This document shows, in pieces, positions 27,373 through 37,232 of a DNA stretch of 64,000 nt (positions are counted from its first letter, which is position 1; every line of letters starts with the position of its first letter). The notes below the pieces were generated by a model. The model did no database searches and had not been told where the DNA came from. It was given only the letters and a program-made list of their open reading frames with translations. A program made the position numbers and the translations under genes. Source of the stretch: Acidithiobacillus caldus ATCC 51756. Lineage in GTDB: Bacteria > Pseudomonadota > Gammaproteobacteria > Acidithiobacillales > Acidithiobacillaceae. The stretch lies in assembly GCF_000175575.2 (NCBI RefSeq), contig NZ_CP005986.1, positions 1,123,549-1,187,548 on the forward strand, given 5' to 3'.

Positions 27373-28410
27373 ATGCCCATTGCCGACCAGATTCGCCCCA
27401 TTCGCTGGCAGAACGACGCCCTCGAATTGCTGGATCAGCGCCAGCTGCCTGCGCAAGAGCATTACCTGCGTCTGCAGGAGGTGGAGGCGGTGGCGGCGGC
27501 CATCCGCGACATGGTCGTACGCGGCGCGCCGGCCATCGGTATCACCGCCGCCTTTGGCATGGCCCTGGCGGCGCGGGCGATTGCGGGTACGGCCGACTGG
27601 CGCGAATCCTTGAATCGCAGCGCGGAAGTGCTCAAGCGGGCGCGGCCAACGGCCGTGAATCTGGCCTGGGCGGTGCAGCAACAATTGCACAATGCCGGAC
27701 TCTGTGACGACGTTACCACGGCAAGTGAAGCGTTGCTGCGCTGGGCGCAGGAACTGCTGGCGCAGGACATCCGCGACAATCAGCGCATGGGCGCCCTCGG
27801 TGCCGAGGTCCTGCCGCCGGAAGGGGGTATTCTCACCCATTGCAACACGGGTAGCTTGGCCACCGGTGGCTACGGTACCGCTTTGGGGGTCATTCGCGCC
27901 GGTATCGCGGCGGGACGGAACTGGCGTATCTATGCCGATGAGACCCGTCCCTGGTTGCAAGGCGCGCGCCTGACCGCCTGGGAACTGCAAAAAGACGGCA
28001 TTCCCTTTTCCCTGAATGTCGACGGCGCGGCGGCACACCTCATGGCCCGGGGAGAGATCCAGGCCGTGATCGTCGGTGCCGACCGTATCGCTGCCAATGG
28101 CGACACGGCCAATAAGATCGGTACCTACGCTCTGGCGGTACTGGCCCACTACCACGACATTCCCTTCTTCGTGGCGGCGCCTGTGTCGACGGTGGACTTT
28201 GCCATGCCCCACGGCAATGGCATCGTTATCGAGGAGCGCCCTGCCGAGGAGGTGCGCCAGTGCGGTGGACGGGAGCTGACCCCCGCCGGGGTCGCGGTAC
28301 GCAATCCCGCCTTCGATGTCACGCCCGCAGCGCTCATTGCCGCCATCATCACCGAAAAAGGCGTGGTGCGTCCGCCTTTTCTGGAGGGGCTTGCCGCCCT
28401 GGGCGGTTGA
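27373..28410 (+). CDS. mtnA: S-methyl-5-thioribose-1-phosphate isomerase
   Basis: 345 residues from ATG 27373, behind GGAGAAAGG. MtnA converts methylthioribose-1-phosphate to methylthioribulose-1-phosphate in methionine salvage. Family signatures: VVRGAPAIGITAAFG, THCNTGSLATGGYGTALGV (catalytic Cys), YADETRPWLQGARLTAWEL and VGADRIAANGDTANKIGTY (catalytic Asp). No other salvage gene is in the window. Confidence 0.95.
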   Translation: MPIADQIRPIRWQNDALELLDQRQLPAQEHYLRLQEVEAVAAAIRDMVVRGAPAIGITAAFGMALAARAIAGTADWRESLNRSAEVLKRARPTAVNLAWAVQQQLHNAGLCDDVTTASEALLRWAQELLAQDIRDNQRMGALGAEVLPPEGGILTHCNTGSLATGGYGTALGVIRAGIAAGRNWRIYADETRPWLQGARLTAWELQKDGIPFSLNVDGAAAHLMARGEIQAVIVGADRIAANGDTANKIGTYALAVLAHYHDIPFFVAAPVSTVDFAMPHGNGIVIEERPAEEVRQCGGRELTPAGVAVRNPAFDVTPAALIAAIITEKGVVRPPFLEGLAALGG

Positions 28411-28449
28411 TCCGGCACCGGACTGCGGGATGCTCTGGCCCCGCAGCAC

Positions 28450-28478
28450 TTGGCCGCAGATCCAGAAAATTATATAGT
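28450..28478 (+). promoter_or_regulatory. Candidate sigma70 promoter for the phosphoesterase lipoprotein
   Basis: TTGGCC (28450-28455), a 17-bp spacer and TATAGT (28473-28478), in a locally AT-rich stretch 38 bp before the ATG. The -35 is a moderate match; spacing and -10 are good. Confidence 0.5.
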
Positions 28479-28516
28479 ACGGGTATAAACGATCCGGATG
28501 TTCGGGGAGCGTAGCG

Positions 28517-31318
28517 ATGGGTGCAGCACGGAGTTTTCTCGGGGCGTTGGTGGTGGCCCTATCCCTTACCGGTTGTGCCCATGTGGCTGTACCCAAGGCT
28601 CCGGAGCAGCCTGCTCCCATGGCCTTTGCCGAGCCCCAGCCGACGACGTCTGCAACTACCTCGGCGCGACCCCTCAGCCAGCGACTGCCAACGGGGCAGG
28701 TGGTGCGGCCCGCCGGGGACGCCGTCGTCTGGGGTGATAAAGCCCTGGAAAATCACGTCGTGGATCTTGCCTTGTCCCCCGATGGCCGGCAGGTGGCGGT
28801 TCTGGGGCGTTTCGACGTCACTCTGCTCGATGCCAGCAGTCACGAAATACTGGCCAGCTATGCCCTGGCGACGGATGTGCAGGGTCTTGGAACCTACGGC
28901 GGCGTCGTCTGGAGTAGTGACGGTAGCGAGTTCTATGTGCCCGTGTCGCAAACGGATCGTAAGTTCAAGACGCCGAGCGACGGTGCCATCCTGGGCTTTC
29001 GTCCGGAACGGGATGCCCAGGGGCGCTGGCGCCTACCGCTGCCGCGCTTCGTCGCGGTTTTTCCACCGGAGCGGGATCGCCCGGCCTTGCCCACGGCCCT
29101 GACATGGGCGGCGGACGGGCGCCACCTCATGGTGGCCCTCAACGGCCATGCCGCCATCGCCCGGGTCGATCCACAGACGGGCAGGATCCAGCGCTTGCCC
29201 CTGGAGCAGGGGCGCTGGCCCAGCAGTCTGACGGAAAAGGAGGGTCGCATCTTTGTCAGCGAATGGGCCGGACTGCCGCCCAAGGATCTGCGCGAGACGG
29301 GTTTCGGCGGCTGGAACGATTATGCCCTCAAACTGCAGGAATCAGTCCTGGTGGACGGAAAGACCGATGTCACGCGGGAGGGCTTCGTCGAGGTGCTGGA
29401 TACGCAGGGGCATAGTCTCAAGCGCCTGTCCGTAGGTCTCTCGCCCATTGGCCTCGCGCACCATCCCAAGCGCCCCTTCGTTTACGTGGCCGATGCCGGC
29501 AGCGATACGGTGACGGTCATCGACGCCAAAAGTCTCGCGGTGGTGGAGCGCATCCCCATGGGGCTGCCGGGCACCGCCTACGGGGTCGTGCCCACGACCA
29601 TCCTGCCCAGCGCCGATGGCGAGCACATCCTGGTGGCTCTCGGTCGCCTCAATGCCCTGGCCTGGGTTCGCCTCGCCCGTGGCAGCGGGGGTGATGCTGC
29701 TGGGAGCAGCCGGGTGGAGGGCTATATCCCTGTAGGGGAATATCCCACGGGGCTTGCCTGGGCCGACTCCGGGCGGGTGCTGTGGGTGGCCAATCTCGAG
29801 GGTTTCGGCCCCTATGCCACCATTGCCAGCGGTTTCGACAAGGCCTTTCGCAGCGATTACCCGCGGCCGGGGGAGCGCGAGGGTTTCAGCACCGACGGCA
29901 ACTACAATGCCCATCGCCAGCAGAATGTGCTGTCGGTGCTGCCCTGGCCGCCCAGTGCAGCCCAGCTTGCCCAGTGGACCCAAGAGGTGACGGCCGACCG
30001 TTTCCTGCGTGCCGCTCAACGGAACGCCGAGGCCCTGCGCGCGGCGCCGCGACCGGGAATCCCGCCTCGGCCCATCCCGGAGCGCTTGGGCGAACCCTCG
30101 GTCTTCCGTCACGTCGTCTACATCATCAAGGAAAACCGCACCTACGATCAGGTTTTGGGAGATCTGCCCCAAGGGCAGGGGGATCCCAGGCTCACGGTCT
30201 TCGGACGCAGCATCACCCCCAATCACCACGCCCTGGCCGAGGAATTTGCGCTGCTGGACCAGTACTATCTGCCGGCCAAGAGTTCGGCCGAGGGGCACCC
30301 CTGGGCGACCACGGCCTTCCTGTCCGACTATGTGGAACGCAATGTGCGCGCCTGGTTCCGGGGGTATCCCCACACCATCCTCGACGCCCTGGTGCCGCCC
30401 AAGACCGGCTATCTCTGGGATGCCGCCCTGGCCAAGGGGCTCGACGTGCGCATCTATGGCGAGGCGACGCTGCCGGTGATGGCGCAGAAAAATCTCACCT
30501 GGCTGGATCTTTGGCAGTTGCGGGAGGAGCACACCCTGCCGGCCGGGCTCGGCGTGGAGGGGACCATACCTTCCGTACTCCAGCACAGCAACCCGCGCTA
30601 CCCCGGAGAGGATTATCGCTTTTCGGATCAGCTCCGTGCCGATCTCTTCCTGGAGGATCTGGCGCGTTTCGAGGCTCAGGGAAAGATGCCCAATCTCCTG
30701 ATTCTCGCCCTGCCCAACGATCACACCGCCGGCATGAAGCCCTATTTTCCACAGCCGCAGGCGATGATGGCGGACAACGATCTGGCGCTGGGGCGCATCG
30801 TCGAGGCCCTGTCGCGCTCGCGTTTCTGGCCGGAAACGGCCATTTTCGTGACGGAGGACGACGCGCAGGACGGCTGGGATCATCTATCGCCCTTTCGTAG
30901 TCTGGGCTACGTCATCAGTCCTTATTCGCGCCTGGGGCGGGTGGAGCACCACTTTTACAGCCAACTGGACCTGCTGCGCACCATGGAGCAGATCCTCGGA
31001 ATCGCGCCCATGAACCTCATGGATCTCGCGGCGCGACCCATGGCAGAGCTCTTTGCTGATCGTGCCGACCTGCGGCCCTATCGTCTGCGTCCGGCGACCC
31101 TCCCCCTGGATACCATGAACCCGGCAGCACCCTTGGCCACCCAGAGGGCGCCCTACGGCGATCCACTCGGACGTGAACTCTACGGTAAGGCGCTCAAGAT
31201 GGCGGCACGTATCGATGACCCGGATCAGGATGAGCTCATGAACCGGATGATCTGGTACGCCGTCAAAGGCCCGGCGCCCTACCCAGGTCCGGTGCAAGGA
31301 ATGGTTACCAAAGACTGA
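28517..31318 (+). CDS. YncE-like beta-propeller / alkaline-phosphatase-fold phosphoesterase lipoprotein
   Basis: 933 residues. Lipoprotein signal (LGALVVALSLTGC, Cys at about residue 20). Residues ~70-470 form a YVTN/YncE-type beta-propeller (LALSPDGRQVAVLGR, LAHHPKRPFVYVADAGSDTVTVID). Residues ~530-860 form a phosphoesterase of the alkaline-phosphatase superfamily: VYIIKENRTYDQVLGDL, LPNDHTAG and FVTEDDAQDGWDH carry the expected metal-binding Asp/His/Glu. The fold is that of bifunctional YncE/phosphatase proteins found in several bacteria; substrate unknown, phospholipid or phosphate-ester hydrolysis at the cell surface being plausible. The nearby pst operon makes a role in phosphate scavenging attractive, but no Pho box was seen upstream. 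Confidence 0.85.
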   Translation: MGAARSFLGALVVALSLTGCAHVAVPKAPEQPAPMAFAEPQPTTSATTSARPLSQRLPTGQVVRPAGDAVVWGDKALENHVVDLALSPDGRQVAVLGRFDVTLLDASSHEILASYALATDVQGLGTYGGVVWSSDGSEFYVPVSQTDRKFKTPSDGAILGFRPERDAQGRWRLPLPRFVAVFPPERDRPALPTALTWAADGRHLMVALNGHAAIARVDPQTGRIQRLPLEQGRWPSSLTEKEGRIFVSEWAGLPPKDLRETGFGGWNDYALKLQESVLVDGKTDVTREGFVEVLDTQGHSLKRLSVGLSPIGLAHHPKRPFVYVADAGSDTVTVIDAKSLAVVERIPMGLPGTAYGVVPTTILPSADGEHILVALGRLNALAWVRLARGSGGDAAGSSRVEGYIPVGEYPTGLAWADSGRVLWVANLEGFGPYATIASGFDKAFRSDYPRPGEREGFSTDGNYNAHRQQNVLSVLPWPPSAAQLAQWTQEVTADRFLRAAQRNAEALRAAPRPGIPPRPIPERLGEPSVFRHVVYIIKENRTYDQVLGDLPQGQGDPRLTVFGRSITPNHHALAEEFALLDQYYLPAKSSAEGHPWATTAFLSDYVERNVRAWFRGYPHTILDALVPPKTGYLWDAALAKGLDVRIYGEATLPVMAQKNLTWLDLWQLREEHTLPAGLGVEGTIPSVLQHSNPRYPGEDYRFSDQLRADLFLEDLARFEAQGKMPNLLILALPNDHTAGMKPYFPQPQAMMADNDLALGRIVEALSRSRFWPETAIFVTEDDAQDGWDHLSPFRSLGYVISPYSRLGRVEHHFYSQLDLLRTMEQILGIAPMNLMDLAARPMAELFADRADLRPYRLRPATLPLDTMNPAAPLATQRAPYGDPLGRELYGKALKMAARIDDPDQDELMNRMIWYAVKGPAPYPGPVQGMVTKD

Positions 31319-31416
31319 GCTCGACGCAGCTTCGCATTGCCACCCCAGCAGTCGCGCCTGGGGGGGGAACATGGCATACTAACGGGATGCTCTGTGTAGA
31401 AGGATAAGCAGCGTCC

Positions 31417-33960
31417 ATGGTGGACTTCGCCAAAGAAACCATCCCCGTCAGCCTCGAAAAAGAAATGCGTCAGTCCTACCTCGATTACGCCATGAGCGTC
31501 ATCGTCGGTCGGGCCTTGCCGGATGCCCGGGATGGGCTGAAGCCGGTGCATCGGCGGGTGCTGTATGCCATGCACGAGATGGGTAACGACTGGAACAAAC
31601 CTTACAAGAAGTCGGCGCGTGTAGTGGGTGATGTGATCGGCAAGTACCATCCCCACGGCGATGTCGCAGTCTACGACACCATCGTGCGCATGGCCCAGGA
31701 TTTTTCCATGCGCTATCCCCTCATCGACGGCCAGGGTAACTTCGGTTCGGTGGATGGCGACAGCCCCGCTGCCATGCGCTACACCGAGGTGCGCATGGCC
31801 CGCATTGCCCACGAAATGCTCGCCGACATCGAGCGCGAGACGGTGGATTTTGGACCTAACTACGACGAGAAGGAGGTGGAGCCGCAGGTTTTGCCGGCGC
31901 GCATCCCCAATCTGCTCATCAACGGCTCGGCCGGTATTGCCGTGGGCATGGCCACCAATATACCGCCCCATAACCTCACCGAGATCCTCAATGCCTGCAT
32001 TGCCCTGGTGGATGACGACGATCTGCCGGACAGCGAACTGTTTCGCCTGGTGCCGGGCCCCGACTTCCCCACGGCGGGGATCCTGTTGGGGAACGAGGGA
32101 GCCATCGAGGCCTACCGCAGTGGACGTGGGCGGGTGGTCATGCGCGCGCGGGCCGAGATCGAGACGGATGCCAAGAGCGGGCGGCAGACCATTGCCGTCA
32201 GCGAGCTCCCCTACCAGGTGAACAAGGCCAAGCTCATCGAGCGCATCGCCGAAATGGTCAAGGAAAAACGCCTGGACGGTATCAGCGACCTGCGCGATGA
32301 ATCGGACAAATCGGGCATGCGCATCGCCATCGAGCTCAAGCGCGATGCCAATGCCGAGGTGGTGCTGAACAACCTTTACCAGCACACGGCCCTGCAGAGT
32401 GTCTTCAACATCAACATGGTCGCCCTGCTGGACGGTGCGCCCCAGACGCTGGGGCTGCGCGATGCCTTGAAGGCTTTCCTGCGGCATCGCCGAGAGGTGG
32501 TGACCCGGCGCAGCATCTTTGATCTGAAAAAAGCCCGCGATCGTGCCCACATCCTGGAAGGTCTGGCGGTCGCCCTGGTCAACCTCGATCCCCTCATCGC
32601 GCTCATCCGCGCCGCCGCAAGCCCCGCCGAGGCCAAGGCGCAGATGCTGGCGCGGGTGTGGGAGCCTGGCTTGGTGGCTGCACTTCTGGCCGAGCGCGGT
32701 GAGCCCTCGGCGGGCCTGCAGGCCGATGGCTATCATCTGTCCGAGGCCCAGGCCCAGGCCATCCTCGACCTGCGCCTGCATCGTTTGACGGGGCTGGAGC
32801 AGGACAAGATCCGCGAGGAGTATCTGGGGCTGTTGGAGCGGATTCGCGAGCTTCTGGAGATTCTGGGTTCCGATGCCCGCCTCATGGCGGTGATCCGCGC
32901 CGAGCTCGTGGCCATTCGCGACCAGTACGGCGACGCGCGGCGCAGCGAGATCGTTGCCGACACCGGTGTCATCGCCAACGAAGACCTCATCGCCGAAGAG
33001 AACATGGTGGTGACCTTTACCCACGCCGGTTACATCAAGGCCCAGCCCGTCACCACCTTCAATGCGCAGCGGCGGGGCGGGCGGGGCAAGGTGGCGACGA
33101 CCACCAAGGAAGAGGATTTCGTCGAGCGCATGTTCTGTGCCTCCACCCACGCCACGGTGCTGTTTTTCAGCAACCTGGGCAAGGTCTTCTGGCAGAAGGT
33201 CTATCAGTTGCCCCAGAGCGGCCGCAGTGCCCGCGGCAAGCCCATCGTCAATCTCCTGTCGCTGGCGCCCAGTGAGGGGATTACCACCGTGCTGCCGGTG
33301 CGGGAGTTTCAGGAAGGTCAGTATGTCTGCATGGTCACCGCCCACGGCGTGGTCAAGAAGACTCCGCTCATGGAATATTCCCGTCCCCGTAGTCAGGGAA
33401 TCAACGCCATCAATCTCGATCCCGGCGATCGCCTGGTGGCCGTTTGCCTTTCCGATGGTCAGCGTGAGTTCATGCTCTTTACGCGCAAGGGAATGGCGGT
33501 GCGTTTCCCCGAGGACAAGGTGCGCCCCATGGGGCGTACGGCGCGCGGGGTGCGCGGGATCTCCCTGGATGCCGACGACCGCGTCATTTCGGCGCAGATC
33601 GTCGATCCGGATCAGGTCATTCTCACGGCCACGGCCAAGGGTTATGGCAAGCTGACCAATGTCGAGGAGTATCGACGCACCAACCGCGGCGGCAAAGGGG
33701 TCATCGCCATTCAGACCAATGCCCGCAATGGACAGGTGGTGGGTGCCTTGGCCGTCAAGGAATCGGATGAACTCATGTTGGTATCCAACGGCGGCACCCT
33801 CATTCGCATTGCGGTGCAGGGCATCCGGCGCACCGGCCGCAATGCCCAAGGGGTGCGTCTCATTCAGCTGGCGCCGGATGAGCAATTGGCTGGCCTCGCC
33901 CTCATCGCCGACGCCCAGGAAGAGGCCGGACAATGCGACTTTGAGCTGGAGGGAGAATGA
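31417..33960 (+). CDS. gyrA: DNA gyrase subunit A
   Basis: 847 residues. Catalytic subunit of the ATP-dependent supercoiling topoisomerase. Numbering coincides with E. coli through the active site: Tyr122 in [10 protein letters not shown] is the DNA-linking residue. The GyrA box (QRRGGRGK) that wraps DNA is in the C-terminal pinwheel. In the quinolone-resistance region the sequence is [12 protein letters not shown]: residue 83 is Val instead of the usual Ser/Thr, while Asp87 is kept. Its stop overlaps the serC ATG, heading the aromatic biosynthesis superoperon. Confidence 0.97.
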   Translation: MVDFAKETIPVSLEKEMRQSYLDYAMSVIVGRALPDARDGLKPVHRRVLYAMHEMGNDWNKPYKKSARVVGDVIGKYHPHGDVAVYDTIVRMAQDFSMRYPLIDGQGNFGSVDGDSPAAMRYTEVRMARIAHEMLADIERETVDFGPNYDEKEVEPQVLPARIPNLLINGSAGIAVGMATNIPPHNLTEILNACIALVDDDDLPDSELFRLVPGPDFPTAGILLGNEGAIEAYRSGRGRVVMRARAEIETDAKSGRQTIAVSELPYQVNKAKLIERIAEMVKEKRLDGISDLRDESDKSGMRIAIELKRDANAEVVLNNLYQHTALQSVFNINMVALLDGAPQTLGLRDALKAFLRHRREVVTRRSIFDLKKARDRAHILEGLAVALVNLDPLIALIRAAASPAEAKAQMLARVWEPGLVAALLAERGEPSAGLQADGYHLSEAQAQAILDLRLHRLTGLEQDKIREEYLGLLERIRELLEILGSDARLMAVIRAELVAIRDQYGDARRSEIVADTGVIANEDLIAEENMVVTFTHAGYIKAQPVTTFNAQRRGGRGKVATTTKEEDFVERMFCASTHATVLFFSNLGKVFWQKVYQLPQSGRSARGKPIVNLLSLAPSEGITTVLPVREFQEGQYVCMVTAHGVVKKTPLMEYSRPRSQGINAINLDPGDRLVAVCLSDGQREFMLFTRKGMAVRFPEDKVRPMGRTARGVRGISLDADDRVISAQIVDPDQVILTATAKGYGKLTNVEEYRRTNRGGKGVIAIQTNARNGQVVGALAVKESDELMLVSNGGTLIRIAVQGIRRTGRNAQGVRLIQLAPDEQLAGLALIADAQEEAGQCDFELEGE

Positions 33961-35039
33961 GTCGGCGGATCTTCAATTTTGGTGCAGGGCCGGCGCTGCT
34001 GCCAGCGCCGGTCATGGCGCGCGTCCAGGAAGAACTGCGCGACTGGCACGGCAGCGGCATGTCGGTGATGGAGATGAGCCACCGCGGCAAGGAATACCAG
34101 GGCATAATCCAGCAGGCGGAGCAGGATCTGCGCGATCTGTTGGCCATTCCCGACCAGTATCGGGTGCTCTTTCTACAGGGGGGTGCGAGCCTCCAGTTCG
34201 CCATGGTCCCCCTGAACCTGTTGGCCGGACGGACGGCAGCCTATGTCGAGACGGGGGTCTGGTCGCGCAAGGCAAGTCAGGAAGCGCGGCGCTTTGGCCA
34301 GGTGGAGATCGCCGCCAGCAATAGCGATGGGGCAGCCGAGGTGCCGCCGCAGGAGCAGTGGCGGCTGCCCCGGGATTGCGCGTACCTGCACATCGCCGGT
34401 AACGAGACCATCGACGGCATCGAGTTCGACTTCGTCCCGGAATTGGGCGATATACCGCTGGTGAGCGATGCCTCCTCCCATCTCTTGTCGCGGCCGTTGC
34501 CGGTGGAGCGTTTCGGGCTGATCTACGCCGGTGCCCAGAAGAATGTCGGGCCGGCGGGCCTGACTCTGGTGATCGTGCGTGAGGATCTGCTGGGGCGAGC
34601 GGACCCGCACACGCCCACCATGCTCGACTACGCCGTGCACGCGCGCGAGCATTCCATGTACAACACGCCGGCTACCTTCGCCATCTACGTCGCTGGCCTC
34701 GTATTTCAGTGGCTGAAGGATCTCGGTGGCTTGACGGCCATGGAAAAGATCAACATGGCCAAGGCAGAGCGACTCTATGGGGCCATCGACGATTCCGGAG
34801 GCTTTTACCGAAATTCCGTGGCCCCGCGCAACCGTTCGCGCATGAATGTACCCTTCTTCCTGCACGATGCTGCGCTGGATCCCCTGTTCCTGGAAGAGGC
34901 ACAGGCGGCTGGGCTGCTCCAGCTCAAGGGTCACCGACTATTGGGTGGCATGCGCGCCTCCATCTACAATGCCATGCCCCTGGAAGGTGTAGAGACCCTG
35001 GTGGCATTTCTGCGCGACTTCGCTGCGCGCCATGGCTGA
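33957..35039 (+). CDS. serC: Phosphoserine aminotransferase
   Basis: 360 residues, ATG overlapping the gyrA stop. PLP-dependent transaminase of serine and pyridoxine synthesis. [13 protein letters not shown] opens the protein; the PLP-lysine lies in [21 protein letters not shown]; the end has [14 protein letters not shown]. The conserved gyrA-serC-pheA order supports it. Confidence 0.97.
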   Translation: MSRRIFNFGAGPALLPAPVMARVQEELRDWHGSGMSVMEMSHRGKEYQGIIQQAEQDLRDLLAIPDQYRVLFLQGGASLQFAMVPLNLLAGRTAAYVETGVWSRKASQEARRFGQVEIAASNSDGAAEVPPQEQWRLPRDCAYLHIAGNETIDGIEFDFVPELGDIPLVSDASSHLLSRPLPVERFGLIYAGAQKNVGPAGLTLVIVREDLLGRADPHTPTMLDYAVHAREHSMYNTPATFAIYVAGLVFQWLKDLGGLTAMEKINMAKAERLYGAIDDSGGFYRNSVAPRNRSRMNVPFFLHDAALDPLFLEEAQAAGLLQLKGHRLLGGMRASIYNAMPLEGVETLVAFLRDFAARHG

Positions 35040-36126
35040 GGAAGCCACCGGCCTTCCCGCGGAGCTCGCGCGGCTGCGCGCCGAGATCGATCGGGTGGAC
35101 GCTGCGATCCTGGGGCTTCTGGGAGAACGTGGGCGGCTGACGGCAGAAGTGGGCAAGATCAAGCACGCCGCCGGAACTACCCAGTACTACCACCCGGATC
35201 GGGAAGCCGAGATCCTGCGGCGGGTCATGGCCGAGAATCCCGGCCCCTTTTCTGACCAGCAGGTGGCACGGGTATTTCGTGAGATCATTTCGGCGGGTCT
35301 GGCGCTGGAGGAACCCCTGCGGGTGGCCTATCTCGGTCCCGAGGGGACCTTTTCGCAGATGGCGGCGGAAAAACATTTCGGACGCTCGGCGCAGTTCCAT
35401 CCCGTCTCCAGCATTGCCGAGATTTTCCGCGAAGTGGACAGCGGACAGATCCCCTTTGGGGTTGTGCCCGTGGAAAACAGCACCGAGGGTTCGGTCAACC
35501 TCAGTCTCGATCTCATGCTCGACCATCCCCTGCAGATCTGTGGCGAGGTGCAGCTGCGCATCGTCCACAATCTCGTGGGCCGCGGTCCACGAAGCAGTAT
35601 CCGCCGTGTACACGTCCATTATCAGACTCGCGCCCAATGCCGCCTGTGGCTGGCAGAGCAACTGCCCCACGCAGAGCTTTGCGACGCCCCCAGCAATGCC
35701 GAGGCAGCCCGTCGTGCCGCTCTGGATCCCGAGAGTGCAGCCATTTCCACTCGGCGCGCGGCGGAACTCGCGGGGGTGGAGATCCTGGTACCCAGCATCG
35801 AAGACCAGCCGGATAATACCACCCGTTTCTGGGTCATCGGCCGTATCGCCACCCGACCCACGGGCAGCGACAAGACCAGTCTCGTAGTCGCCGGAGCCCA
35901 CCGCGCGGGCAGCCTCCATCACCTCCTGTCTCCCTTTGCCGAGGCCGGGCTCAACCTCACACGGATCGAGTCACGACCAGCCCGTGCCAATATCTGGGAG
36001 TACGTCTTCTATCTGGATTTTCTGGGCCATCGTCTTGAACCGCAGGTGGCCGCAGTCCTCGAGCGTATCGAGGCCCAGGCATCCTTCTATCGGTGTCTGG
36101 GGAGTTATCCCCGGGCGGTGTTTTGA
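35032..36126 (+). CDS. pheA: Bifunctional chorismate mutase / prephenate dehydratase
   Basis: 364 residues with the full three-domain layout: AroQ chorismate mutase (LRAEIDRVDAAILGLLGERG, residues ~10-90), prephenate dehydratase (VAYLGPEGTFSQMAAEKHFG, VPVENSTEGSVN, then DNTTRFWVIG) and a C-terminal ACT domain (GSLHHLLSPFAEAGLNLTRIESRP) that senses phenylalanine. It makes phenylpyruvate from chorismate. The ATG overlaps serC by 8 bp. Confidence 0.97.
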   Translation: MAEEATGLPAELARLRAEIDRVDAAILGLLGERGRLTAEVGKIKHAAGTTQYYHPDREAEILRRVMAENPGPFSDQQVARVFREIISAGLALEEPLRVAYLGPEGTFSQMAAEKHFGRSAQFHPVSSIAEIFREVDSGQIPFGVVPVENSTEGSVNLSLDLMLDHPLQICGEVQLRIVHNLVGRGPRSSIRRVHVHYQTRAQCRLWLAEQLPHAELCDAPSNAEAARRAALDPESAAISTRRAAELAGVEILVPSIEDQPDNTTRFWVIGRIATRPTGSDKTSLVVAGAHRAGSLHHLLSPFAEAGLNLTRIESRPARANIWEYVFYLDFLGHRLEPQVAAVLERIEAQASFYRCLGSYPRAVF

Positions 36127-37232
36127 TGCAGGACAATCCCTATCTGGAGTGGGCCGTGCCGGCATTGGCGCAGCTGCGTCCCTATCAACCGGGCAAGCCC
36201 TTGGCGGAACTGGAGCGCGAGCTGGGCATCCGCAACGCCATCAAGCTGGCCTCCAACGAAAATCCCTTGGGCCCGAGCCCCCTGGCCCTTGCCGCCATCG
36301 ACCAGGCTCTGCCCAGCCTTGCGCTCTACCCCGAGGGTGGCGCGCCCCAGTTGCGAGCAGCCCTTGCTGCGGGTCTGGGGGTGGACCCCCGGCAGCTGAT
36401 CTTCGGCAATGGCTCGGATCAGATCATCGAGCTCCTCTGCCGTTGCTTTGCCGGACCGGGCAAGGAGGTCATCGTTTCCCAGTATGCCTTCGCTGCCTAT
36501 GCCATTGCCGCCCGCGCCGTGGCGGCGACGGTCCGGGAGGCTCCAGCCCGGGCCTTTGGCCACGATCTGGACGCCATGGCCGGCCTCATCAACGGCCATA
36601 CTCGGCTGATCTTCATCGCCAATCCCAACAATCCCACGGGTACCTGGTTGCGGACGGCGGAGCTCGAGCGCTTTTTGGCCAGCGTCCCGGCTCACGCCCT
36701 GGTGGTCATCGATGAGGCCTATGCCGAACTCATGGAAGACCCCGATTATCCCAGCGCCCTCGACTTTCTGTTGCGTTTCGAGAACGTGGTGGTGCTGCGC
36801 ACCTTCTCCAAGGCCTACGGACTTGCTGGCCTGCGTTGCGGCTATGGCGTTGCCCGGATGGCCCTCATCGAACTGCTCGAGCGCATGCGCCAGCCCTTCA
36901 ATGTCAACAGCCTGGCACAGGTGGCGGCGCTGGCAGCCCTGGGTGACCACGAGCACCTGGCGGCCACCCGGGACAACAATCGTAGCGGTTTGCGTGCGCT
37001 GCAGCGCGGCCTGCTCGCCCTGGGATTGACAACCCTGCCGGCGGCAGGCAACTTTATCACCTTTTTTGCGCCCGGGGGCGGGCGGCAGGTCTACGAAGCC
37101 CTGCTGCGGCGCGGTGTCATCGTCCGTCCCCTAGAGCCCTATGGTCTGTCCGAGTACCTTCGCGTGAGTGTCGGCACACCAGAGGAAAATCAACGCTTCT
37201 TGCAGAGCTTGGGCGAGGTGCTTGCATCATGA
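36126..37232 (+). CDS. hisC: Histidinol-phosphate aminotransferase
   Basis: 368 residues. Class II PLP aminotransferase; KLASNENPLGPSP and the PLP-lysine motif RTFSKAYGLAGLRCGYG are diagnostic, with FIANPNNPTGTWL before it. In this operon position, the hisC2 type often acts on both histidinol phosphate and aromatic keto acids, and so could make Phe/Tyr from the pheA/tyrA products. ATG overlaps the pheA stop by one base. Confidence 0.93.
   Translation: MQDNPYLEWAVPALAQLRPYQPGKPLAELERELGIRNAIKLASNENPLGPSPLALAAIDQALPSLALYPEGGAPQLRAALAAGLGVDPRQLIFGNGSDQIIELLCRCFAGPGKEVIVSQYAFAAYAIAARAVAATVREAPARAFGHDLDAMAGLINGHTRLIFIANPNNPTGTWLRTAELERFLASVPAHALVVIDEAYAELMEDPDYPSALDFLLRFENVVVLRTFSKAYGLAGLRCGYGVARMALIELLERMRQPFNVNSLAQVAALAALGDHEHLAATRDNNRSGLRALQRGLLALGLTTLPAAGNFITFFAPGGGRQVYEALLRRGVIVRPLEPYGLSEYLRVSVGTPEENQRFLQSLGEVLAS

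Noticed and set aside
31279-33933. 884-codon minus-strand open frame opposite gyrA
   Set aside because: Antisense of gyrA; His/Gly/Gln/Leu repeats typical of reverse-complemented GC-rich codons, no motif. The same applies to the 833-codon frame opposite lon (49212-51713).
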